DNA from: Dasypus novemcinctus
Lineage: Eukaryota; Chordata; Mammalia; Cingulata; Dasypodidae
Direction of reading: 5' to 3'
Assembly (NCBI RefSeq): GCF_030445035.2
Contig: NC_080673.1
Span: 177,859,216 to 177,923,215 of the forward strand
Length of the DNA stretch: 64,000 bases
A model generated the notes under the pieces. That model worked only from the letters and a program-made list of their open reading frames with translations, was not told where the DNA came from and made no database searches. The translations under genes and the position numbers were made by a program. This document shows, one piece after another, positions 44,930-56,804 of this stretch (positions are counted from its first letter, which is position 1; every line of letters begins with the position of its first letter).

Positions 44930-46605
44930 TTTTGAATCACAGAGAGGTTCAACAATGGCAGGGGAGGAATACTGGTGTGGGATGTTATTGACAGGGACGC
45001 ATGGTTGGCAGGGAGTTCTACAGGGCATATATCCAGGGTACATAAAAATGTTTGGATCTTTTCATAGTGGATACAATTAAAAACAACAACTGAGGGGGTG
45101 CTGAGTTCCTAGCCAGGGGAGCTCTATCACAGTCCCTAAAGGAAAAGCAACAATTCTCCAAGTGCAATGGCAAAGACCAAAAAAGAAGGAAGGTCCAACA
45201 ATGAGCTCTTTATACTAATGACTATGCTTGTGAGCCTGTGCACCTGAAATAAGAACAAGCCTAGAGCTGCAGGATGCCTAAGAGTTACCTCCTGAGAGCC
45301 TCCTTGTTGCTCAAATGTGGCCAGTCTTGAAGCCAAACTCAGCATGTAAATGCGTTGCCTTCCCCCCAGAATGAGACATGACTTCCAGGGATGAGCCTCC
45401 CTGGTGCCAAGGGATTACTACCAAGTACCAGGTGATGATGTAGCTAGAAAATAACCTTGAATAAAAGGGTCAACTCAGACCAGCAGAATATCTCAATCTA
45501 CATATAATACCAGGAGTTAAAAATGCTTTTTGACCTGAATCAAAGGGGGAAATGGAGAGGACAAATGAGTTTATATGGCTATGAGTCTCTAAAAAGAGCT
45601 GGGAGGTTATCAGAGGGTTGCCTTTATGTATACCTCAGCAGAGTTCCAGAGACAGATAAAGTAGATACAACCCCGTGTATTGGTTCTTCTGAGGGCTACA
45701 GAGACCCACAGATTCTATGGTTATGGCAGATGGAATTCAGTGCCATGTCAGTTGGCCCTACTTTGGAGTTTGTGTTTCTGTGTGATGGAGCTGGACTCAA
45801 ATGTGATCTTTTGTTCACAAGCCTCTCCTGTTACTTTTATCGGAACTGTAGTTGGTGCTTGGGTTTAATATATACTCAGGGGACCTGAATCTCTGGACTG
45901 ACCATGTGATAGCCAGGCCCTGAGCCTCAACAGACTTCGGCTCCTACACTCTGGTTTATTGGACTTACCCCACTCAGCTAACATGGAAGTGAAGAAGGTC
46001 AACCACACCACACCAGGGAGCCAAGAGTGCCTACAACTGAAAGCAGGAAGATTGCATCCAGCATCCATGTGGAATCTAAGGCCCCTCTTGATATAGATGT
46101 GGAGTGGACACAACCATTCCAAGGTCCACAGGATGGAGGAATAGAGTATGGATTAGAGTGGACTTATTGGTATTCTATTTATGAACTATTGTGATTAGTA
46201 ATCAAAGAAAATGTGTCATTGGTGTGGAGAAATTGGCCATGGTGGCTGCTGGGTGTAGGGAATGGGAGGAAGAGATGAGATGTGGGGGCATTTTCAGGAC
46301 TTGGAGTTGTCCTGGTGGTGCTGCAGGGACAGTTACCAGACACTGTATGTCCTCCCATGGCCCACTGGGTGGAATGAGGGAGAGTGTGGGCTATGATGTG
46401 GACCATTGACCATGAGCTGCAGCAGTGCTCAGAGATGTATTCCCTAAATGCAATGAATGTCTCATGATGATGGAGGAGATTGTTGTTATGGGGGGAGGAG
46501 TGGGGTGAGGGTGGTGGGGGGTATATGGGGACCTCATATTTTTTTAATGTAATATTAAAAAAATAATAAAGACAAAAAAAATAAAAAATAAAAAAAATAA
46601 AAAGG
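44930..46605 (+). mobile_element. L1 3' untranslated region and poly(A) tail
   Basis: The segment 45326-46560 matches the reverse complement of 26090-27302 over about 1.2 kb: 'agtcttgaagccaaactcagcatgtaaatg', 'atgagcctccctggtgccaagggattac', 'gtgaagaaggtcaacca' and 'tggaggagattgttgttatgggggg' all have antisense partners there. The upstream part, from about 44930, is further L1 3' sequence present only in this copy. The element ends in an A-rich tail (46550-46605). Open frames inside, such as 45523-45888, are by-products of a low-stop untranslated region. The left boundary and target duplication are not certain. Confidence 0.8.
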
Positions 46606-49600
46606 AAGACTATGCATCACGTAAGAATTATCACTAGTTCAGTGCCGTAATTTGTGAAGTAGCAGAGACTGAATTTGAAGCTGAAAGAGTTGGGGGTATA
46701 ATTCCAGAGCCCTTGCTCTGGAACAATATTCTTTACTGTCCCTTGGAAGAAAATAACAGAAAACACTTAGGATTACTACTTGGAGGTAAAATTTAAAATA
46801 ATATATTGGAATTTATAAACAGTGGTATGTATCTGTTTGGTAAAATATTTCATATGCAGAGATAATTACATGCAATTTAAGTACTTATAATCAGGTCCCC
46901 TAATTTAGTATTGCTTATATTGACAATAATATTTGATCCTTTGCATCAAGACAAACCTTACTTTTTGCGCTTATTACCCACCCTTCACTTTCCAACTTCC
47001 CAGAATAACTTTTCTTTTCATATATTCAAATTTATCCATAATAATCGTAGGAGCATCCAACTGGCAGAGCCTTGCCATGCACAAAACCTTTGTCTGTTTT
47101 TGGTGCATGCAGGCATTCAGAGAGACAAATCACCTTTTTGGCTTTCAGAAAGGGGATTCTGCCTCTTAAAACATCTCACCCATTGAGGAACTCAATGAAA
47201 ATAGGAAATGTTTTGGAATACTAAATAGCATAATGACAGCACACACACACAAAAAATGCCTATTATAATTTTACAAATTTGTTCTTATTTTTCCATTTAC
47301 TTGCCATGTTCTTCCTCTGAGAAGATAAGATCAAGAAAATGAAAGCAAATGCTAATCATCTGTTATTGTTGAATCAATAAATACAAAAAGACTTTGGTAT
47401 AGTGATAAGAAAAAGAATAGCTTTCTTAATATCACATTTAATATAAAATATAGCTGAGTCCAGTCATATTTTTGTATTGTTCAAGTGCATTGACAAATTC
47501 AAATTTATGTGGCTTCTCAAATTTATACAACTAAAGTCAATAATTATATTTTCCATTTATCTATTTTTAATATATACTTCTATTACTTATAATTATTTAT
47601 GCATACTTGTATATGTTTACATTTGTATTATGAAGGATTTATTTGCAAAACTATGTATACTACACATAAGTTGGGTATGATTTTTTAGTAGATGCATTTT
47701 AGGCTCCTATTTTAGGTTCCTAACAACATAAAACATGATTCTTTTCTCTATACTAGAGTTATTCTGCTAAATGCTTATCTCTTGGCAAAAAAAAAATCAA
47801 ACAACCAATAAAGTTAGCTAAAATTGCTAACATTATGAACATTCTTTAGTTAAGTAAACCCCTTCATGCATATTGTTAATCCAAACTTTCATTAAATAAT
47901 GTGGAGTACAATGTATCAGTCTATGTGGAATAATGTAAAATGCTAATGGAACCAGGATACCTAATCTTTTTCTTGATTCTAAACATAGCTGCTTATATAA
48001 CAAGAAATAAGATTACTATATTTTTCTGGATGTTCTTTCTTACCTTCAAAAGAAGGAAAAGAGGAAGAACAAATTTAATTTTTAAATCTTTTAAGGATGT
48101 AGGAATAGTATTTTTAAACACAACATTATATACAAGTACACATTTTAGCTGGGTAAAAATTGAAGTTTTTTTGGTGGAAGAAGATTCTTGGTATCAGACA
48201 GAAATTTTATCAGTTAATTTTATCAGAAAATAAAATTATTGACAGCACGTCCTATAGGCTCTAGAACTGGTAAGACAATGGCAAAGCATGGTCTCATAAA
48301 TACAGTTGAATGCTTATGCAGGCACCTCTGCCACTAGACCCTTGACACTGCTGCTGTTTTGCCAAAGTTGTGAATAAATTCTCTACTCTGTCTTTGCTTC
48401 ATTCCCACAAAGCTCCAAAGATCTTATATGTGAATGTCCAAGGCAGAGACAACTTATGCACAAAATCACTGTGCCTCCTGGGTTCATGGTGGCCATAAAA
48501 AGAGAAGGAGAAATGGAATTTGCTGACTTAGTAATTGTTACTCTGTCTACCCCTTCCCTACAGTCAGGCTCATCCAATGAGGTACTTACCCAAAAATGGA
48601 AGTTATGTGGAAATATTGAATAAGTGATGGCACAACAAACTTTCCCCACTAAAAACTTAAGGATCTCAAAGTTTGCCAAAATTAAACTTCCTCTTATTGT
48701 TATATTCTAGTTCACTTATAAAATGTTTGATGCTACTTACTAAACTGATTTTGCAAAGAAATAAGAGTTTGGAAAACTATTTTCTATAAATATCGTCCTT
48801 CAAACTCAAGCTTACTATTAATCATTACATTTTTCCTGAATATTATTTGAAAAAATAAAAATGAGTGGTTCACTTACATCTTAAGAAAGGTTATGGATAA
48901 GTCTTCAATTGTTCTATAGATACATTCTTCAAAATTTGAGTTAAAATAGAATTATAAGCTGGTTATGTACATGAAAAGCATGATGTTAGTTTTTATAAGG
49001 AACAAATTCTTTTGTAATTTTGTAATGTTAATAATAACCACCATCTCTTGTATTATCTGTTTTGTAAGCTCTGATTTTCCTAAGGTGAACCAGCCTTTAA
49101 TTTTCCCATTCTATTAAGATAATATAAGATGCCCACTAATTTAAATAATCATAATCATTGTACATTTATCTCTTTCAGGCAATACTTCTGCTTGCAAAGA
49201 ATAATGTTCATCATGTTAGCATATAATCCGTTTTATGAAAGAAATCATCATCAGTTTGAAATGCTGGGCAGGAGAATAGCTGAAAAGAATTTTAAGAAAT
49301 ATTTGAATTAAAACACATATTGTTACTATCAGGTACTGAAAACTACATTTGTGGGGATTCTGTTTAGAATGTGGGATAAGATATTTTTATTTAGATGAAG
49401 CAGACTCCATTTGTATTCATCATTATTATTCTAAAAAAACAGAGTTAAGAATAGAATTTCAGGTGTGACTTTAATCACTATAAACATTATGAGTTTGGGA
49501 AATATGTCCAAAATTATAGAATATTCTAGAATATTCTAGAAGGTAGAGGGTCACAAATGAAAAAGGTGGGTTGAGTTTTTGGATTTGATTAAAATAAGAT

Positions 49601-49879
49601 ATAACCAAATAAATTTGAAGTCAAATACCTTAAATCAAATGAGTATAAGAACTGAGGTAAGCAAAGGACATGGATAAATTTCTTAGATATACAGAATAAG
49701 CAGGTTGGAATTCTTTTCAGTCCAAGAGTCAAAAATAAGTGACTCCTTAGTTGAAGAAAGTAGTAGTGATCAAAGTGGTAAGCAGAATCAGGATCACTGA
49801 TCACATGACAATATAGGAAGAAATTCTTGCTTGGGATAGGAGTTGCAACAATGTATAATTAAAATAAAAATGATAACTA
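46606..49879. other. unassigned AT-rich sequence, about 3.3 kb
   Basis: Plus-strand open segments at 46911-47186 and 47940-48233, and a minus-strand one at 48383-48679, have no domain, splice context or homology that I recognise. A short CA run is at 47241-47252. A near-palindromic 'tagaatattctagaatattctaga' direct repeat occurs at about 49518-49540. I report no gene here. Confidence 0.4.
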
Positions 49880-50975
<1,096 letters not shown>

Positions 50976-51056
50976 AACAAAACTATAATGCTGAGATTGA
51001 GGAAATGAAAATTTATAAGAACATGCTTAAATAATTTATTCATGTATTCACTATAG

Positions 51057-51498
51057 CAAACATTATATCTTATTTTTTTTTAAGATATTTATTTATTTCA
51101 CTCCCCTCTCCACCCCCATCCTAGTTGTCTGTTCTCTGTGTCTATTTGCTGCATCTTCTTTGTCCACTTCTGTTGTTGTCAGTGGCATGGGAATCTTGTT
51201 TCTTTTTGTTGCGTCATCTTGTTGTGTCAGCTCTCCATATGTGCAGCGCCATTCCTGGGTAGGCTGCACTTTCTTTCGCACTGGGCTGCTCTCCTCACGG
51301 GGCGCACTCCTTGTGCGAGGGGCTCCCCTATGCGAGGGACACCACTGCTGGCATGGCACTCCTTGCGCACATCAGCCCTGCACGTGGGTCAGCTCCACAC
51401 AGGTCAAGGAGGCCCGGGGTTTGAACGGCGGACCTCCCATGTGGTAGACGGACACCCTAACCACTGGGCCAAGTATGCCACCCAAACATTATATCTTA
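51057..51498 (-). mobile_element. DAS SINE, antisense, with perfect 16-bp target duplication
   Basis: 'caaacattatatctta' occurs at 51057-51072 and 51483-51498, identical over 16 bp. The body (51073-51482) reads from a T-rich tail through the GC-rich body to the antisense tRNA-like head 'ccctaaccactgggcca'. It lies about 100 bp downstream of the GAPDH retrocopy. Confidence 0.95.
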
Positions 51499-51959
51499 GA
51501 TGTCCTGTATGTGCTGGAGAGAGGAAAAGACAATTCACATGGAAAGTAAGAAACACATATAATAAATAAACATTCTGGAGAGACTTGACTAATGGTAATA
51601 AATAAAAGTTTTGGTGTAGTATGTTGCACTTAACTTGTTTCTTTTGTGTTTTGCTATGTTTTGGCTAACTAAAGTCTCCACAAAAACAGGTCTCTAATTG
51701 GGAGGTGAGGTGAGGACTTCTGAGAAAGCTAAATGAAAGAGTGACTGAAGACCTTTATGGAAAGGGGATAGGTTGACATGTTCAAATAGTAGATATCCCA
51801 AAGTCACATGCCATTTATATAGTTTCAAGAGATCAAACAGTAGTAAAGAGAAATAGATGATGTACCAGAGATTAATACAGTCAGAAGTAAGAAAAATGGC
51901 AGAATAACTCTTAGAGCAGCATGGAGGAAATGGAAAGAACAAGGAAAATGATATTTCTT
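51499..51959. other. unassigned sequence
   Basis: No supported feature. Confidence 0.4.
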
Positions 51960-52640
51960 AATTCATTCTATAAATAAATTATTGGGTACCTACTATATTC
52001 CATTCATGCTGCTATAAGCTGGAAATATATTAGTGAACAGAGGGAAAAACATGTCTTATGGGACTTTCATGCAGTTGTGAGATACAAAATAAATAGATTA
52101 AATCATTACATACTATAAAAGGTAAGAACAGCTATGGGAAAAAAAAAAACAATTAGAGCATGAAAAAGGGAGAATGAAGGGGTGAAGATTAGGTGGGTAT
52201 AGTCAGAATAAACCATAGGGGATGACAAAGACATTAGTGAGCAGAGACAACGCACTATTAAACTATTTGGGGAAAGATTGCTTCTCATGACAAGGTGGGT
52301 TTGAAGAACGTCAAGGAAGCCAACAGAAATGGGAAGAATGGTAGGGTATGATATATGAAAGGTAAGGGATATATGTGTTTGTTGCAGTAAGGATCAGACC
52401 ACGTAAACTTGGTAGGCCATTCTTAGGAATCTTGATTCCTGTGGACTCTGAGATGAGAGGCCATTGGCGGAATTTCTGTTTTAAAGTTTCACTCTGGCTG
52501 CTTTACTGATATTAGACTGTCAGTAGACAGAGGTGGAAGCATAGAAAAATTGCAGTGGTCTAAGTAAGATGATGGTGACTTGGACCAGGGAAGTAGCAGT
52601 GGTTTTATGAATGTAGGTCATGCCAAGTGGTGTACTAGGG
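51960..52640 (+). mobile_element. ancient interspersed repeat (same family as 11990-12700)
   Basis: 'ttattgggtacctactatattcc', 'aaatatattagtgaacag', 'tttcactctggctgctttactg', 'ttgcagtggtctaagtaagatgatggtgacttggacc' and 'gtagcagtgg' follow the same block order as the copy near 12 kb, extended at both ends. The family name is not certain. Confidence 0.55.
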
Positions 52641-52731
52641 AAGGGTCACAGATGTTTTGTTATGTAATCATTACTAAAATCTAGCAGGTCAGTGTTATCT
52701 TCTTACATAAGGAAAATGAAACAAAGTCCCT

Positions 52732-53178
52732 ATATTAGTTTCCTAGTATTCCCATAACCAAATACCATAAAACTGGTGACTTGTGACAAAAGAAATTTAT
52801 GCTTTCACAGTTTTGGAGGCTAGAAGTCCAAAATCGGGGTGTCAGCATGGCTATACTTCCTCCGAAGGCCTTGGGAATAATCTTTTTATACTTTTTCCTA
52901 CCTTCGGGTAGCTCCCAGCAATCCTTGGTATTCCTTGAATTGTAACTGCATTGCTCCCATCTCTGTCGTCATTTTCATATCACCTTCTCTGTACATCTCT
53001 GGGTCCTCTTTTATTTTAAAGACACTGGTCAATGGATTAAGGTTCACTTAAATCCAGGATGATTTAATCTCAAGATCCTTAAATAACTACATCTACAAAT
53101 ATCCTATTTCCAAATAATGTCACATTCTGAGATTATGGGTGAACATGAATTGGGGAGGGCACTATTAATCTGACTACA
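52732..53178 (-). mobile_element. MLT1 (MaLR) LTR, antisense, complete
   Basis: 'attagtttcctagtattcccataac', 'agaaatttatgctttcacagttttggaggctagaagtcc', 'gacactggtcaatggattaaggttc', 'atcctatttccaaataatgtcacattctgag' and 'tctgactaca' form the reverse complement of MLT1 from end to end. Confidence 0.92.
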
Positions 53179-54187
53179 GAAACATAATAAAGCTTATTCA
53201 AATACAACGAGTTACTAATTGGCATACCTTAAATAAACATAATTCTACAGGATTAGAAAGTTCATGTTCAGCCAGGAATATTAAAAGTTGGCTGACTGAC
53301 CTTAAAGCCTGTAATTTGCACTCAAATTTTGTGTTTGTGGCCAAATCGAAGATGTTACATGAGGGCTTCTTCCTGCTTTTCTGTATCTAAAGATGACAGA
53401 ACTTAGTTTTTCTTCTAAGTAAGATTCTGAATATATGCTTTGTTTTTGATATTTCAGAAATATGGTAGAGGTTCCAAATAAAGATACTAGGACTATAGCA
53501 GTACAGTAAGAAAAAGTTCAGGTACGTGAACATATTTTCTATCTTTAATTTGCACTAGTGGAACACATTGTGTTATGAGTATAATTAGAATATGCTATTA
53601 TATTTCAAAGAAAACCACACATTTGAGTTGAGTATATGAATAGTGATAGTATTTATGGGGCTACAGACCATCCTCAATTTATATAGAGCTTTATAAAATT
53701 TTGACTTAATTTCCAACAACATTAATTGGATGGCTCCAATGTAACCTGACATATAACTATAAATAAAACAAATGTAAATTTTAGCAGCAAAGGATACCAC
53801 TTTATCATAGCATAGCCTTTATACAAAGGAGAGAAAAAGCACTGTGGAAGGAAAAATAAAGTGTATTCATTTCTATACTATAGACATTTAATACTTGTTG
53901 AATTTGGAATCACCACAGATAAGGCTATGAGTCATTTACCTCCATATGGATCTATATGAATTTAAAAGGGCAGTCTGTGTAATTTGACAGTGGGAGGCTT
54001 TCTCAATACTCAAAATCTGCAAAGAATTGCAACTACACATCTTCCTAAGTGAAAGGTGCCAATTAATTTATGTCTTTTTATATAAGACCATTAGAAAAGT
54101 AAAAAAAAAAACGAGTACATAATTATTCATTACATATTTATACTTGTTCTTTCATGCTGAGTACTTCTGATATGAACAAATGGTAGG
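53179..54187. other. unassigned AT-rich sequence
   Basis: No supported feature in about 1 kb. Confidence 0.4.
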
Positions 54188-54652
54188 TGTTTTCGTTTCC
54201 TGGGCTGCTCAAGTAAATACCATGAAAAAGCCTGGGTTAAACACTGGGAATTTATTCACTCAAGGTTTTGAGGTTAGGGAAAAATCCGAATCAGGACATG
54301 ATGAAGGTGATGCTTTCTCTCCGAAGACTGTGGGATGCTGGGGCTGAATGCTGGGGAGACTAGGTCCTTAGCTTGTCAAGTGGCAAGGCAAAAGACCATG
54401 TCTCCTTGTCTCTCCTTTCTCTTCAGAGTTCCCTTGATGTTCAGCATCTTACTTCCTGGGTTTGCTTTCTGATTGTCTAAATTTCATTCCACTTATTAAA
54501 AAACTCCGGTAATAGGATTAAGACCCATTCTGATAGAGGTGGGCCACACTTTAACTGAAGTAACCACATCAGAAAGTTCTACTTACAATGGATTTACACC
54601 CACAGGAATGGATTAGATTTAAGAACATGTTCTTTGAGGGTTCATAAGCTTA
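54188..54652 (-). mobile_element. MaLR-like LTR, antisense, intact
   Basis: The plus strand runs from 'gtgttttcgtttcctgggctgctcaag' (antisense 3' end) through 'gggaatttattcactcaagg' (antisense polyadenylation region) to 'acacccacaggaatggattagatttaagaacatgttctttg' (antisense 5' region). It is the uninterrupted reference that shows the LTR at 120-426 plus 7649-7790 is one element. Confidence 0.8.
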
Positions 54653-55081
54653 CCACTATGATATGTTCATCACTTTATTCTCCCTATTAACGTTTAAAAT
54701 GCTAAGTTTCTTATATTTTAAATTAAGGTTTACCTGATAAACTGATGATTAGAGGATACATTGTTTTAACATGTTAACTGAATACCATTTAATTGCATTG
54801 AACTTTTCCTTAAATAAATACTCTGTAAGCCAAGATATAGAATCCTTCCCTACCCTCGAGGTTACAAAGGCAGCGATTTATCTAAAGCTACATATTGTTT
54901 GGAAAATGTTCCAGAAACTTGGAATTACCTTTGTTCAATTCATAGTCAATATGATTTATAATGTGGTCATGGTTTCTTGCAGTCCAGTAAATATTTCAAG
55001 TGGAATTTTAGTTATATGATTCCATGTAAAGAGTTACAAATGAAGTTAGAAATATGGGTTTTGAAGATGAGGGGTAATATA
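54653..55081. other. unassigned sequence
   Basis: A plus-strand open segment (54771-55019) has no recognisable features and is probably chance. Confidence 0.4.
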
Positions 55082-55330
55082 TGGCAGTGACTAAGAAGAT
55101 GGAATTTGGAGCATGTTTAGCTAAGTAGAACTCCAGCTAAATAACACTGAGTGATAAATGTAAACATCTGTGGGTATGTTCCCGTATCTGTGAAATTAGA
55201 TAAACAATAGTTCAGTTCCTGTGCTATGGGATTTTTGAGCATGAAATGAATTAATAATACAAAGTGTCCTTAGAAGAGTCCTTGACATATAGTAAGCACT
55301 ACATAAGTGCTTGCTTTATATTATATCTGA
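55082..55330 (+). mobile_element. MIR SINE remnant
   Basis: 'ggcagtgactaagaagatggaatttgga', 'tcccgtatctgtgaaattagataaac', 'gagcatgaaatgaattaataatac' and 'ccttgacatatagtaagcactacataagtgcttgc' follow the MIR consensus on the plus strand nearly end to end. Confidence 0.8.
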
Positions 55331-56751
55331 ATATCTGTTACAGAAAGATTGGAATTCACAAAATGCGGAAATAGATTTAATCAGGAGATACCAACAAAGG
55401 GCATTATGGAGGATTCATATCAATAAGAGAGAATTCGAGGCAAGTTTGGGGACTAAGAAAAAGTCTTTTGAAAGGGGAAAGTAGAATATTTATTGAAAAC
55501 CTTTCCATGCATGGTTTCATATAATTCTCCCCATATTATTATAATTTTCAGATAATTATCCCTAACCACAAAGAACAATGCTAAAGAAATATTAAGTATG
55601 TCATCTGCATTTTCACTGCCAAAAGAGTCCATCCAGAATGTAAAGTCAATATATATTTGGCTCTAAATTATATATGATTAACACATCTTATTTTCTTTAA
55701 TGCTATAATTGGTGTCTTCTCATAGGAACCTATGAAGAATCCTACTCAAATCCCTATAATGAGAAGTGTTTTAATATTTCCCTACAACCAGTGACTCTTC
55801 TTTTAAATTTTTTTATTTTATTTTTAAAGAAACTTAAGATTATATAAATAATAGGAAGAAAGAAATTATTTATCATCTTTATAAAGCCCCAACAACTGCT
55901 GGCTTATGGGAGATGTTAAATAATTGTGTAGATTAAGACACTGATTAATTTAAAAGAAAAAAATCTGTAGCTCTATGGTAAAGGAACTGAGTTTCCTTAT
56001 TCCCAAATCTTCCCTTCACTGTCCTAGCTCAAACTCATTTCATGTGCAAGACTATAAAGTTGTTCAGATACAGACAACAAATACAGATTGTTAAAGGAGC
56101 ACCACACATAGGTGATGATACAACAATAGTGGGAGTGGAAAAAGAGAAACAGATTCTAATCACAAGGATAATAAAAGCATTGGAAGCATAGCAGTCCAGT
56201 TCTCAGGCAGATCATATGATTGATACCTGGGCAGAATTTTTACTCAGTGCCTCAAAGAATCATGAATGACTGGAATTGATGATCAGACAGTGAAACATTA
56301 AAATGTGTTTGCATTTTAATTTCCAAAATTAATCTGAATATTTCTATAACCTCCTCTTAAGAATATTTATAGAGGCATGTTGGGCTTTTCAGAATAATAC
56401 AATTTTATGAACAGGTTAAATGAGTGCACTTGCTATTCTTGGCATAACAGGACCAAACAGCTTAACGAAAGTGTTTCAAAGCCTGTGCCAGATTTTATTG
56501 AGGAAAAAATACATTTCAATTTAGAGTTATACTAAATATTTCAGTGAGTTTCACAAGGATTAAATGAAGGGTAATAAAAAGAGTTTCCTATCTCCTTTTC
56601 CATTATTTCCTCTGTTAACGAGACTTAGCTCGATTCCCAAATGTTATAGGTGCCCAGAATCTTCATTTTGTACCAGCATGGCCAGCCCCTCGGCCTAATT
56701 TCCCAAGGCATATTCCACAATACTCTCTCCACTGGTGTTCTAATCTTCTAG
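55331..56751. other. unassigned sequence
   Basis: Mostly AT-rich. The 56590-56751 part is of higher complexity and leads into the candidate exon. Confidence 0.4.
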
Positions 56752-56804
56752 GAACATGGCCTTCATCGAGCTTTTGTTTTGGAACAGATCTTATAATAAA
56801 CTTG
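56752..56804 (+). CDS. candidate small exon (unidentified)
   Basis: A 53-nt segment lies between an acceptor-like 'gttctaatcttctag' and an excellent donor, 'cttg|gtaagt'. It has an ATG at 56756 in a favourable context ('aacatgg', A at -3 and G at +4) that reads 16 codons (MAFIELLFWNRSYNKL) and one extra base to the donor. One other frame is also open (TWPSSSFCFGTDLIINL), so it could be an internal exon in either frame or a non-coding exon. No neighbouring exon was found and I do not recognise the peptide. The strength of the donor is the main support. Confidence 0.2.

Noticed and set aside
45523..46409. Open frames of 121 and 72-85 codons near 45.5-46.4 kb, and the matching ones at 26158-26758
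   Set aside because: They lie in L1 3' untranslated sequence. The two copies give equivalent frames, which reflects copying and not coding constraint.
47940..48233. 97-codon plus-strand open frame with a hydrophobic start
   Set aside because: It begins like a membrane segment but continues as lysine-rich AT-driven sequence, with no splice or promoter context.
49500..49545. 'gaatattctagaatattctagaa' duplication as a heat-shock-like element
   Set aside because: The alternating gaa/ttc pattern loosely fits such a site, but it is a short tandem duplication in AT-rich DNA with no promoter nearby.
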